A DNA stretch of 64,000 nt, from assembly GCA_003216615.1 (NCBI GenBank), contig QCIP01000008.1, positions 1 through 64,000 on the forward strand, in the 5' to 3' direction. Under the pieces are notes generated by a model. It had not been told where the DNA came from, did no database searches, and worked only from the letters and a program-made list of their open reading frames with translations. Position 1 is the first letter of the stretch; every line of letters begins with the position of its first letter. Below are positions 36,054 through 45,215 of the stretch, one piece after another. The DNA is from Prochlorococcus sp. AG-402-M15 (GTDB taxonomy: Bacteria > Cyanobacteriota > Cyanobacteriia > PCC-6307 > Cyanobiaceae). Position numbers and translations under genes: made by a program.

Positions 36054-37316
36054 TTAAGCTGCTTTTTGATGAGTTGTCATTACTCTAAGTTTTAATATCG
36101 CTTTAGCTTCTAGTTGCCTTACTCTTTCACGTGAAACATTAATTTGTCTTCCTATTTCTGCGAGTGTTAAAGGTTCTGCACCATCTAGGCCAAATCTTAG
36201 TTTCATGATTTTTTGTTCTCTTTCATTTAACTGTGAAAGCCAAGTACCTAAATGTTCTTTTTGAATCGTTCTATCCATGCCCTCCATAGGCTCTTCAAAG
36301 TTTGGGTCAGGTATAAGTTCCCCAAGAGTGCTGCGATCTTCTTCTCCTCTTGCATGGGCATCTAGAGAGGCGCAAGGTGCACTTTGAGAAATTAAATCTT
36401 CTAAATCTTTTTGATCTATCCCCATTTCTGTTGCCATTTCTAATCTAGTAGGTTGTCTACCAAACTTGTGTGACAAATCTCTAGAGATTCTTCTCATTTT
36501 AGATAACTTTTCACTTATGTGAATAGGCAAACGGATTGTTCTTGCACTATTATCAATAGCCCTAGTCATACCTTGTCTAATCCACCAGTAAGCATAAGTT
36601 GAAAATTTATATCCCATAGCAGGATCAAATTTATCTACGGCTCTCTCTAGGCCAATAGCTCCTTCCTGAACAAGGTCTAACAACTCCAAACCTTGATTTT
36701 GATATTTTTTTGCAACTGATACAACAAGTCTAAGATTAGCCGCCATCATTCTTTCTCTTGCTTTTAAACATCTTTTTAGTTGTCTTCGTTCATCAAACAT
36801 TTTGTATGCTTTGAAATAAGTATCAACGTAAGAAACAAGTCTTTTAAAGCTAATTTTAGATTGAATATCAATTTTACTGAATTCTTCATTACCAGAATAA
36901 ATACTAGACTCTAGATCAGCTTTGAACGATTCCGGATTTATTCCATTTTTTATATCATCATCACTAATTTTATTTGCGATTTTTTTTGGTTTTTTTTCTT
37001 TAAAATTAAAATCGCTTTTAAGAGCTAATGCTTCAGAAATCTCACTATTTTCAGATACTGATTTAAGTAAAGTTTTCAAAGTACGAACTTCTTTGGCTAA
37101 TAAGATTTCCTCTGCTGGCGTCAGAAGAGTAACTCTGCCAATACTACTTAAGTAATATCCAATAGAATCTGAAGCGAGTCTTCCAGATTTTTTTTGGTTT
37201 GGTTTTGAATTTAGACTAGATTTTGTTTTGCGAGACTTACCCGCAGTGTTTGGTAATCTTGGCCCATCAAAATTATTTTCTGAAGAGCTCTTTGTAGATT
37301 CCAGAGGGATCCCCAT
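36054..37316 (-). CDS. Group 2 RNA polymerase sigma-70 factor
   Basis: Cyanobacterial primary-like, non-essential type sigma factor (RpoD family), about 420 residues. Region 1.2 is DSIGYYLSSIGRVTLLTPAEEI. Region 2 includes ARERMMAANLRLVVSVAKKY, LVQEGAIGLERAVDKFDP and the -10-binding FSTYAYWWIRQGMTRAI. Region 4 has the helix-turn-helix TLAEIGRQINVSRERVRQLE. The N-terminal 50 residues are basic and variable, and there is no long region 1.1. A strong AGGAGG lies 8 bases before the ATG at 37316; a GTG at 37319 directly precedes it but is too close to that site. Which sigma subgroup it is cannot be settled by eye. Confidence 0.92.
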   Translation of the reverse strand: MGIPLESTKSSSENNFDGPRLPNTAGKSRKTKSSLNSKPNQKKSGRLASDSIGYYLSSIGRVTLLTPAEEILLAKEVRTLKTLLKSVSENSEISEALALKSDFNFKEKKPKKIANKISDDDIKNGINPESFKADLESSIYSGNEEFSKIDIQSKISFKRLVSYVDTYFKAYKMFDERRQLKRCLKARERMMAANLRLVVSVAKKYQNQGLELLDLVQEGAIGLERAVDKFDPAMGYKFSTYAYWWIRQGMTRAIDNSARTIRLPIHISEKLSKMRRISRDLSHKFGRQPTRLEMATEMGIDQKDLEDLISQSAPCASLDAHARGEEDRSTLGELIPDPNFEEPMEGMDRTIQKEHLGTWLSQLNEREQKIMKLRFGLDGAEPLTLAEIGRQINVSRERVRQLEAKAILKLRVMTTHQKAA

Positions 37317-37521
37317 CACCCTGGCCTCCTAAATAGTTGATTTTTTAAAAAGCTAGCACTGAAATCGAAATAAAAACTACTTTTACGTTGAAACTTAAAA
37401 GAAAAATTTTTTTTTCAAATCCTAATTTCTTGAGATCTATTGATATAAAAGGCTTTTGAAAAAATAAATAAAATTTTAAAATTTTCAGTAATTTTATTAA
37501 ATGTTATAAAAATCAATATTT

Positions 37522-39600
37522 TTATTTTTCTATGAGGTCAATTTGTGAACGATTATCCGCAGAATCTAATCCATATTTTGCGTAAGACCCATCCTCTTGC
37601 ATTATCCAGGAAAAGTAATCATCTTGAATGTATGTTTGAAGTAGTGCGTATAGTTGAGATTTTAATTCACAATCCTCTATAGGAGTAATAGCCTCTATCC
37701 GCCGATCAAGGTTTCTTCTCATCCAATCTGCACTTCCAATAAATACTTCATGATCATCATCATTACAAAACCAAAAAATTCTCGAATGTTCAAGAAAATG
37801 TCCAATAATGCTTATTACTTTAATATTTTCACTTAAATTTTTTCTTTGTGGATATAAGCAACAAATACCTCTTACGATGAGACTTATTTTTACTCCTGCG
37901 TCAGAAGCTAAATAAAGAAGTTTGATTATTTCTGGGTCTACTAGAGAATTCATTTTTGCTATTATTGCAGCTTTTTTTCCTTCTTCCGCGTTTTTAATTT
38001 CTCTCTTTAGTAAAATTATAAATTTCTCTCTCATTGATGTGGGAGAAACTAATAATTTTTGATAACGTTTTTGTTTAGAAAAACCTGATAAGTAATTAAA
38101 TAGCTCAAGTAAATCTGAAGCAATATCAGGATCTGTTGAAAGTAATCCTAAATCTGTATAGAACTTTGAAGTATTAGAGTTATAGTTGCCTGTTCCAATA
38201 TGGAAATAATTTCTTAATCTTCCTTTTTCTTTTCGAACTATTAAAGCTATTTTTGTATGTGTTTTAAATCCTATGATTCCATATACAACATGAATTCCAG
38301 CTTGTTCAAGTTGTTTTGCCCATTGAATATTATTATCTTCATCAAATCTTGCTTTTAGTTCAACAAGAGTCATTACTTCTTTCCCATTTTCTGCAGCTCT
38401 CATTAAAGCCGTAATAATAGGCGAATCCTTTGAAACTCGATATAAAGTTATTTTTATAGCCATCACAAGTGGATCATCAGCGGCTCTGTTTATAAATTCT
38501 TCAACTGAAGTTTTAAATAAGTCGTATGGATGATGAAGCAGAATATTTTTTTTCCTAAGTATCTTGAAAATACAATTGAAGTTTTTGTTTGAAGGTGAAT
38601 CTAAAATTTTTAATTGCGGGTGTGTTTTCCCAATTAGCAGATTTTCTTTTAAATCATCTCTATTAATCTTTGTAAGCTGATTTAAATCGTCAAGGCCTAA
38701 TAAGCTTTTGCAAAAGTATATATATTCTTCTTGTATCGAGATACTTTCAATGAGTAATTTCAGGATGTTTTTAGGTATATCTGATTCAACTTCTAATCTA
38801 ACTACGTCTCCACCTAATCTTCTCTTCTGCAAACTTTGTTCAACTGCTATAAGAAGATCATCAGCTTCAAGTTCTTTTAATTCTAAATCCGCATCTCTTG
38901 TTACTCTAAAAAAAGAGTAATTTATACATTCCATTCCGTTAAATAAAGCATTTATATTATTACCGATTAAATCTTCAACACATATGAAGAAGTGAGAATT
39001 TTTATCATCACTTGCAATAATTTCATTAGGAATTTGTATAAATCGATTTATATTTTTTGTTGGTATTTTTATTCTTACAAATTGGTTTTTAGAATCATCC
39101 TCATCTTTGATTAAAGCTGCTAAGTTAAGACTTAAATTACTTATAAATGGAAATGGATGTGCTGGATCAACAACTAATGGAGTTAGCAAAGGAAATATAG
39201 ATGAAGTAAAAAAGTTGTTACACCAATTTTTTTGATTTTGATTTAGATCCTTATATTTTGTTAAATGAATACCTTCTCTTTTTAGTTCATTATTTAATTC
39301 ATTATTTACATAGTTTTCTTGGAGACTAGTTAAATTTTTTACTTCTCTGTTGATTTTTTCTAATTGTTCTTTAGGGGTAAGTCCATCAATACTTTTTTTG
39401 GTGATTCCTGCTTCAACTTGAGCTTTTAAGGAAGCAACTCTTACCATAAAAAATTCATCAAGATTATTGCTAAAAATTGAGCTAAATTTCACTTTATCTA
39501 GGATTTTGTACTCTTTTTCCATACCAGTTAAGAGTACTCTTTTATTGAATTCAATCCAACTTAATTCTCTGTTAATAAAAATATCAGCCTGTTTTTTCAT
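37522..39600 (-). CDS. ppk: Polyphosphate kinase 1
   Basis: Makes polyphosphate from ATP, a phosphorus store. The 692-residue protein starts with the N-domain FINRELSWIEFNKRVL and contains the DEDNNIQWAKQLEQAG segment, then the autophosphorylated histidine in FHIGTGNYNSNTSK (about residue 466) and EVFIGSADWMRRNLDRRIE (about 622). Its ATG overlaps the MFS gene stop by one base (TAATG), so the two are translationally coupled. The 202-base gap to the sigma-factor start is AT-rich with no clear hairpin. Confidence 0.96.
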   Translation of the reverse strand: MKKQADIFINRELSWIEFNKRVLLTGMEKEYKILDKVKFSSIFSNNLDEFFMVRVASLKAQVEAGITKKSIDGLTPKEQLEKINREVKNLTSLQENYVNNELNNELKREGIHLTKYKDLNQNQKNWCNNFFTSSIFPLLTPLVVDPAHPFPFISNLSLNLAALIKDEDDSKNQFVRIKIPTKNINRFIQIPNEIIASDDKNSHFFICVEDLIGNNINALFNGMECINYSFFRVTRDADLELKELEADDLLIAVEQSLQKRRLGGDVVRLEVESDIPKNILKLLIESISIQEEYIYFCKSLLGLDDLNQLTKINRDDLKENLLIGKTHPQLKILDSPSNKNFNCIFKILRKKNILLHHPYDLFKTSVEEFINRAADDPLVMAIKITLYRVSKDSPIITALMRAAENGKEVMTLVELKARFDEDNNIQWAKQLEQAGIHVVYGIIGFKTHTKIALIVRKEKGRLRNYFHIGTGNYNSNTSKFYTDLGLLSTDPDIASDLLELFNYLSGFSKQKRYQKLLVSPTSMREKFIILLKREIKNAEEGKKAAIIAKMNSLVDPEIIKLLYLASDAGVKISLIVRGICCLYPQRKNLSENIKVISIIGHFLEHSRIFWFCNDDDHEVFIGSADWMRRNLDRRIEAITPIEDCELKSQLYALLQTYIQDDYFSWIMQEDGSYAKYGLDSADNRSQIDLIEK

Positions 39601-40883
39601 TAAAGTAATTTTGATTTTTGATCATAAATAGAATTATTATTTTTCCCCTCTGAAATAAGGTATATCATGAAAATCAAGATAATGGAACCTGCAATAAAAG
39701 GTGATTTAGGACCAAAGCTATCATAAACTCTTCCTGCCATTGCTATTCCTAAAACTCCCCCAAGACTCTGAAGACCCTGCAGGTTACTTAGAATTGATCC
39801 TTGTTTATCATCGTCTAATTTTTTTGATATTAGTGCTCTTAAGGTAGGCGTAATTAAACCTGCCCCAACTGCCAAAAATGAAACAGCTGAATAAATATTT
39901 ATTGTCGCATTTTCTCTTGGAGCAGTTATTAAAAGCGAACATGCTAAAAGAATGAAACCTGATCCTATAAGTGTTAATCTCATTTCACCGAATTGTTTTA
40001 CTAGTGGCCCAATAAGTCCTCCTTGAACAATAATTGCAATAATGCCTACTAATACAAGAGTTCCGCTTGATGCTTTGGTTGTCCAGCCTAAAGATTCTTG
40101 AAGAAAAAATATTAGGATATTTGTCAATCCAGTAAAAGCAATAAAATAAATGAAAAATGCTAATGATAATTTTCTAATCTTTTCTTCTTTAAATACCGTA
40201 AATAGTTGATTTAAGGGGTTTTTAAGCATCGTTTTTAATTTATTTGAGGCCCTCTTAGGTTTTGTTTCTGGTAGATAAAAGAATACTAATAAAAAGTTTA
40301 TTATTGGAATAATTGAAGCTATTAAAACTGGAATTTCAAAATTATTGTTTGTATTTTTTGCAAAAATTACAACGAAAATATTTCCTAAGAAAAAACTTAA
40401 ACCAAAAGCTACACCAATAAGTCCAAATGTTTTTGCCCTTTTTTCAGGGCTTGAAATATCTGCAAGAATTGTTGTTGCAGTAGCTGCAGTTCCCCCACTT
40501 AGGCCGTCAATTAGTCTCGCTAAGAATAATAAAAATAACGGGATAGAGGCTATTGAATTTGTCCAATCAAAAAGCACAGTAAACGATAATATTGATATTC
40601 CTATGATTGAGCCAGAAATACAAAAAAGAGTAACAGGTCTTCTTCCGTATCTATCACTCATAAGTCCTATAAAAGGAGAAGCTGTAAATTGAGCTAATTG
40701 GTAAGTACATGATAATAATCCATATGTACTAGCTTTAGAATCAAAAAACAAAACAAAGGAGGGTAAAATGGGTAATAGAATACTTTCACTTAATCGATCA
40801 TTTAGAAGAGTGATAAAAGCACTAAGGAGAGTAAATTTTTTGTTTGATTTCAATAAACTTTTTTTCACAATATTTACCTTCAT
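39600..40883 (-). CDS. Major facilitator superfamily transporter
   Basis: A 427-residue, about 12-helix transporter. The MFS loop 2-3 motif appears as GLMSDRYGRRPVTLFC. Overall it resembles the TetA/DHA1 drug:H+ antiporter group, but the substrate is unknown. It is the first gene of a two-gene unit with ppk, overlapping it by one base. It starts 30 bases from the divergent cobA. Confidence 0.85.
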   Translation of the reverse strand: MKVNIVKKSLLKSNKKFTLLSAFITLLNDRLSESILLPILPSFVLFFDSKASTYGLLSCTYQLAQFTASPFIGLMSDRYGRRPVTLFCISGSIIGISILSFTVLFDWTNSIASIPLFLLFLARLIDGLSGGTAATATTILADISSPEKRAKTFGLIGVAFGLSFFLGNIFVVIFAKNTNNNFEIPVLIASIIPIINFLLVFFYLPETKPKRASNKLKTMLKNPLNQLFTVFKEEKIRKLSLAFFIYFIAFTGLTNILIFFLQESLGWTTKASSGTLVLVGIIAIIVQGGLIGPLVKQFGEMRLTLIGSGFILLACSLLITAPRENATINIYSAVSFLAVGAGLITPTLRALISKKLDDDKQGSILSNLQGLQSLGGVLGIAMAGRVYDSFGPKSPFIAGSIILIFMIYLISEGKNNNSIYDQKSKLL

Positions 40884-40913
40884 TCCAGTTAACTTCTACT
40901 ACCATACTTGTTA

Positions 40914-41729
40914 ATGGAGATTAATGTGCCCGGGATTGTTTATTTAGTTGGAGCAGGTCCTGGTGACCCTGAGCTTTTAACTCTTAAAGCTTTGCGTTTA
41001 ATAAGAAATTGTGATGCTTTGGTTCATGATGCTTTAATCCCAGATGAAATAATAAAAGAAACAAGAAAAAATACAGAAATTTTTCATGTCGGTAAAAGAG
41101 CTGGGAAGTGTTCTGTACCTCAGCTTGAGACTAATGATCTTATTTTGAAATTGGCAAAAGAAGGCAAAAATGTTGTAAGGCTTAAAGGGGGAGATCCGTT
41201 TGTTTTTTCTAGGGGTGGTGAAGAAGTATCTTTTTTAGAAAAAAATGGAGTTTCAGTTGAAATAGTACCTGGTATTACTTCTGGTATAGCTGCACCTACA
41301 TATTTTGGTATTCCCCTAACTCACAGAGATGCTGCAAGTTCTGTTACTTTCGTCACTGGGCATGAACAAGTTGATAAGGAAAAAAAGAGGGTTAATTGGA
41401 GAGATTTAGCAAAATCTTCAGATAGCTTAGTAATTTTTATGGGCATCAAAAATATTGAATTTATTGTGGATGAATTAATTTTGGGTGGTTTAAGTAAGAA
41501 TACTAAATGTGCTGTAATTCAAGAGGCTACTTTGAAAAACCAAAAATGTTTTATAGAGAAATTAGAGCGTCTTGCTTATAAGATTAAATCTAAAAATTTT
41601 TTATCTCCTTCAATCATTATAATTGGAAAAATTGTTGAATTTAAGGTTGATAACAATATAACTAAATTATCTGATGTCTATTTATCTGATATTAATAAAG
41701 TTCAATTATATAATAAATCCCAAAAATAA
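40914..41729 (+). CDS. cobA: Uroporphyrinogen-III C-methyltransferase
   Basis: SAM-dependent double methylation of uroporphyrinogen III to precorrin-2, the branch to siroheme and cobalamin. Motifs are YLVGAGPGDPELLTLKALR at the N-terminus, LKGGDPFVFSRGGEE and PGITSGIAAPTYFGIPLTHRD. About 270 residues, a single SUMT domain without the CysG dehydrogenase/ferrochelatase part. The start is uncertain: the ATG at 40914 has no ribosome binding site, while a GTG at 40926 is preceded by GGAGA six bases away and may be the true start. The 3' end overlaps convergent pabC by 28 bases. Confidence 0.94.
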   Translation: MEINVPGIVYLVGAGPGDPELLTLKALRLIRNCDALVHDALIPDEIIKETRKNTEIFHVGKRAGKCSVPQLETNDLILKLAKEGKNVVRLKGGDPFVFSRGGEEVSFLEKNGVSVEIVPGITSGIAAPTYFGIPLTHRDAASSVTFVTGHEQVDKEKKRVNWRDLAKSSDSLVIFMGIKNIEFIVDELILGGLSKNTKCAVIQEATLKNQKCFIEKLERLAYKIKSKNFLSPSIIIIGKIVEFKVDNNITKLSDVYLSDINKVQLYNKSQK

Positions 41730-42529
41730 ATTGGATCGAATTTAGTTCCAAACTTTAAATCATTAACCTGACTAATTTGTTTACAAGATAAGCTATTAAT
41801 CGCAACTATTGTGTCATCAACTTGAAATTCTGGAAAAATTAATTCTTCTTTTACAATTTTCAATTTCAAAGCTTTAGCTACCATAATTCCCTCTAGGCAG
41901 CCGCTCTCTTTTCTAGGTGTTATCCATTGATTATTTCTTTTAATTAGGAGATTAAATGTGCTTCCACAACTAAGTTCACCAGATGTATTCAACAGAATGG
42001 AATCATCAAATAATTTTTCATTAGCCTCTTGCAATACTTGTATTGCTTGATTATATGAAAAGGTCTTGCATTTGCTTATAAGACTGTATTCATTTCTTTT
42101 TTCTGTTTGACTAATAAAAACGCTAATGGGTGAAAAATTAGGTTTTATTCTGTAGAACTCAAGCCATAAATTATCTAAACTGTTTGTCTCAAAAGTGCTT
42201 TTAATTGTTAGTGTTCGACCTTTATTAGTTCCTCGACTATAGTTTATTCTTACTGAAGCAAATTGATCATTCTTAAGAGATAACTTTTTAATTCCATCAT
42301 TAATAAGTTGTCTTAAAGTTAATTTATTTATTTTTAGATTAATATTTAAAATCTTGCTACTTTTTTCTAATCTTTTCAGATGTTCATCAAAAAGAATAGG
42401 TTTGTTTTCTTTTATCAAAATGGTTTCAAATATACCATCAGCAAATTTTAATCCTCTATTATTAGCAGCAATAAATATTCTATCAATATCCAACCATTGA
42501 TCCTTGTGCCAGCCTAATGTTTCAATCAT
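41702..42529 (-). CDS. pabC: Class IV aminotransferase, probable 4-amino-4-deoxychorismate lyase
   Basis: PLP fold type IV protein of 275 residues. Seen: GLKFADGIFETILIKENKPILFDEHLKRL, SVRINYSRG, the SKCKTFSYNQA region that supplies the PLP lysine, and the FDDSILLNTSGELSCGSTFNLL block. D-amino-acid and branched-chain transaminases share this fold. The 4-base overlap with pabB (ATGA) strongly favours ADC lyase, which releases p-aminobenzoate for folate. It overlaps cobA by 28 bases at the 3' ends. Confidence 0.85.
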   Translation of the reverse strand: MIETLGWHKDQWLDIDRIFIAANNRGLKFADGIFETILIKENKPILFDEHLKRLEKSSKILNINLKINKLTLRQLINDGIKKLSLKNDQFASVRINYSRGTNKGRTLTIKSTFETNSLDNLWLEFYRIKPNFSPISVFISQTEKRNEYSLISKCKTFSYNQAIQVLQEANEKLFDDSILLNTSGELSCGSTFNLLIKRNNQWITPRKESGCLEGIMVAKALKLKIVKEELIFPEFQVDDTIVAINSLSCKQISQVNDLKFGTKFDPIYFWDLLYN

Positions 42530-43842
42530 TTTAGTGAATCAATTAACGGTAAAAGTTTCCACTTTAGTTCATCAGTTTCCTCTTCAGGGTTTGAGTCAAT
42601 AACTATTCCGCAACCAGCATATATATTGATTTTTTTGTCTTTAATTAAAAATGATCTTATTAGTATATTGCTGTCAAACTCTCCATTCCAGTCAAGCTTC
42701 AAAAATGAGCCACAGTATGGTCCGCGTTCACATTCTTCTAATTCAAAAAGTCTCTGGCATGATCTTAATTTAGGTGCTCCAGTTACAGAGCCCCCAGGCC
42801 AACAAGCTTTTAGTAAATCAATCCAGTTTTTCCCTTTTTTTAATTTTCCTCTGATTACTGAAGTTAGATGATGAACTTTTAAGAAACTTTCAAGTTTTAA
42901 TATTTCTGGCACCATAATACTTCCTGTTTCGCAAACTTTACTTAAATCATTTCTTATTAGGTCAACAATCATAATATTTTCGGCTCTATCTTTTTCGTTC
43001 GTTATTAAATCGATCGCATTAAGTGCGTCTTGATTTAAATCTTTATCTCTAGCTCTAGTTCCTTTGATAGGTCTTGATTCTACAAAATTTTTATTATCTA
43101 TTTTTATAAATCTTTCTGGCGAGGTAGATAATACAGCCTCTTTATAATTATCATTATTTATTATTATTCCTCCAAAGGGAGCTCTTAATTTGCTTCTTAT
43201 TTTTAGATATATATCTAGAGGACTATAGTTTTTGGAAGATTCAATTTCGCATTTAGTTGTTAGGTTTGCTTGAAATATATCCCCTAGGGAAATTAATTTT
43301 TTCAATTTTAAAATATTTTTCTGAAATTTTTCAGCCATTTTGTCCAAATTTATTTTTGAAAAATCAAAATTCAAATTTGTTTTAATAATATTTTCTTCTT
43401 CAATATTTTTTATATTGTTGATTATGTTTTTATAATTCATCAGTTCAGATGAGTTTGTGCCTTCGATAATTATTTCTTTTTTTATTAGATTACATTTAAT
43501 GATTGGATCATATGATGCAATCCATAAAGTTGCCATATTAGATTTTCTCCATGGGTTTTTTGGTTCTATGTAAACTCCAGCTTCATAACTTAACCATCCG
43601 ATCCAAAATCCTTTTTCAATATTTTTTAAATTGTTAAATGGATTATTAGTTTTGTCTAAGTTATTGATATCTCTTGATTGGATTATTTTTTTAGGTTTAA
43701 TTCCTATTATTGACCATTCCCCATTTTCTTTGCCATCACTGTCTAGCCAAGCTAATCCTTTATCTCCGAATTTTTTTGTTAGATCATGCGTAATCAGTGC
43801 TGGATCTATCCATTTTTCTAGAATTATTTTTTTTATTTTCAT
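42526..43842 (-). CDS. pabB: Aminodeoxychorismate synthase component I
   Basis: Chorismate-binding enzyme of the TrpE/PabB family, 438 residues. Conserved blocks are FQANLTTKCEIES, ESRPIKGTRARD, ENIMIVDLIRNDLSKVCETGS, WPGGSVTGAPKLRSCQ and YCGSFLKLDWNGEFD near the end. The PIKGTR motif and the overlap with pabC favour p-aminobenzoate over anthranilate synthesis. It overlaps queC and pabC by 4 bases each, so queC-pabB-pabC are translationally coupled. Both folate and queuosine derive from GTP and share upstream chemistry. Confidence 0.92.
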   Translation of the reverse strand: MKIKKIILEKWIDPALITHDLTKKFGDKGLAWLDSDGKENGEWSIIGIKPKKIIQSRDINNLDKTNNPFNNLKNIEKGFWIGWLSYEAGVYIEPKNPWRKSNMATLWIASYDPIIKCNLIKKEIIIEGTNSSELMNYKNIINNIKNIEEENIIKTNLNFDFSKINLDKMAEKFQKNILKLKKLISLGDIFQANLTTKCEIESSKNYSPLDIYLKIRSKLRAPFGGIIINNDNYKEAVLSTSPERFIKIDNKNFVESRPIKGTRARDKDLNQDALNAIDLITNEKDRAENIMIVDLIRNDLSKVCETGSIMVPEILKLESFLKVHHLTSVIRGKLKKGKNWIDLLKACWPGGSVTGAPKLRSCQRLFELEECERGPYCGSFLKLDWNGEFDSNILIRSFLIKDKKINIYAGCGIVIDSNPEEETDELKWKLLPLIDSLK

Positions 43843-44513
43843 TTTTTATTTTTGTTATTAAGCCATTTTTCATAAGCAGCATTTCTAATTCTGCAGCTAT
43901 CACACTTACCGCATGGTTTTGAATTACCCGAATAACAACTCCATGTTTTATCTAAAGGGACATGATTAGCAAAAGCTAATTTAATAATTTCCTCTTTATT
44001 TAAATCTAAGAGTGGCGTCCAAAGTTTTATTGGATTATTTTCTCTTCCTCTTTTATTGGCTAAATCTGCTAATTCTTGAAATTTTTTAATGTAGTCAGGT
44101 CTGCAATCTGGATAACCAGAATAATCTAGTGCATTAACTCCTAATCCTATAAAATCAGCATCTATTGCTTCGGCATAACTTAGTGCAACGGAAATAAATA
44201 TAGTATTTCTCCCAGGAACATAAGTATTAGGAATTTTATTAGTTTGTACTCCTTCTTTCGGAATATTTTTTTGAGTATCAGTTAATGACGAGCCTCCCCA
44301 TAATGATAAGTCAAGCTTAATGATTTTAAATTCTTCGATATCAAAGTGTTTTGCAATTATTGATGCAGAATTTAATTCTTTTTTATGACGTTGACCGTAG
44401 TCAAATGAAAGGCCAAAAATTTTAGCTTCGGATTTTTTTGCGATACCAGTAACTGTAGAAGAATCTAAACCTCCAGATAATAAAACTACTATCGATTTAT
44501 TTTTAAGAGTCAT
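43839..44513 (-). CDS. queC: 7-cyano-7-deazaguanine synthase QueC
   Basis: ATP-dependent conversion of CDG to preQ0 in queuosine synthesis. The PP-loop is VVLLSGGLDSSTVTGIA near the N-terminus; YVPGRNTIF and GVNALDYSGYPDCRP follow. The C-terminal zinc site is CYSGNSKPCGKCDSCRIR. At 224 residues it is full length. It starts 6 bases after queE and overlaps pabB by 4, in a likely pyrG-queE-queC-pabB-pabC run. Confidence 0.97.
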   Translation of the reverse strand: MTLKNKSIVVLLSGGLDSSTVTGIAKKSEAKIFGLSFDYGQRHKKELNSASIIAKHFDIEEFKIIKLDLSLWGGSSLTDTQKNIPKEGVQTNKIPNTYVPGRNTIFISVALSYAEAIDADFIGLGVNALDYSGYPDCRPDYIKKFQELADLANKRGRENNPIKLWTPLLDLNKEEIIKLAFANHVPLDKTWSCYSGNSKPCGKCDSCRIRNAAYEKWLNNKNKK

Positions 44514-44519
44514 ATGATT

Positions 44520-45197
44520 TCAATTAATTTTTAAGTATTTGTGAGTTTGAAGGCTCAATTTCCAATCTGGATTATTTTTTACGAAATCAATAGCAAGAGA
44601 AAAACCATTCGCATTGTTCCATGCTGGCTGTAAATAAAAAATTTTATCTTCTTTTTTTAAGCCATCTTCGCTTTTAGAGAGTTGATATTGTTTTAAAGTT
44701 TCTTTTTTTATTTGAATAGCAAATTCAATATCTTCTATTTCATTTATGATTATTTTGATTTCATTACAGTTTTTTAAAAAATAATTTTTTGGAGGTGAGT
44801 GTCTTTTAGGAGATAAAGTAATCCAGTCATAGTTTCCTGATATCGAATTAACTCCACTTGTCTCAATATGAATCTTCATTGGCTTTTGTCCTTCTCCCAT
44901 CGTCATTCTTTTTATGGCTTTGCAAAAATTATCCAAGTTATGTTGTAAAGGTTCTCCACCTGTAATAACGCAAAAAGATGCTCCTTTTTCTCTGGCAATT
45001 TTTATGCGATCTATTATTTTTTCAATTGATATAGAAGGGTGTTTTTTCTCGTCCCATGAATTCTTGGTATCGCACCAAGAACATCCAACTTTACATCCCG
45101 CTAATCTTACAAAAAAAGCACTTTTTCCAGCGTGATAACCTTCACCTTGTAATGAATGAAATTGTTCGACTAAGGGTAAAAAATTTGTCATTTTCAT
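44520..45197 (-). CDS. queE: 7-carboxy-7-deazaguanine synthase QueE
   Basis: Radical SAM enzyme forming CDG from carboxy-tetrahydropterin. The cluster motif is CKVGCSWCDTKNSWD, a standard CX3CX2C, followed by ITGGEPLQHNL for SAM and HIETSGVNSI. Length 225. It lies 18 bases after pyrG and 6 before queC. QueD is not in the window. Confidence 0.94.
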   Translation of the reverse strand: MKMTNFLPLVEQFHSLQGEGYHAGKSAFFVRLAGCKVGCSWCDTKNSWDEKKHPSISIEKIIDRIKIAREKGASFCVITGGEPLQHNLDNFCKAIKRMTMGEGQKPMKIHIETSGVNSISGNYDWITLSPKRHSPPKNYFLKNCNEIKIIINEIEDIEFAIQIKKETLKQYQLSKSEDGLKKEDKIFYLQPAWNNANGFSLAIDFVKNNPDWKLSLQTHKYLKIN

Positions 45198-45215
45198 TCA
45201 AAAAAATAAAGAATA

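Noticed and set aside
40345-40692. 115-codon plus-strand open frame
   Set aside because: Antisense to the MFS transporter; no motif and no start signal.
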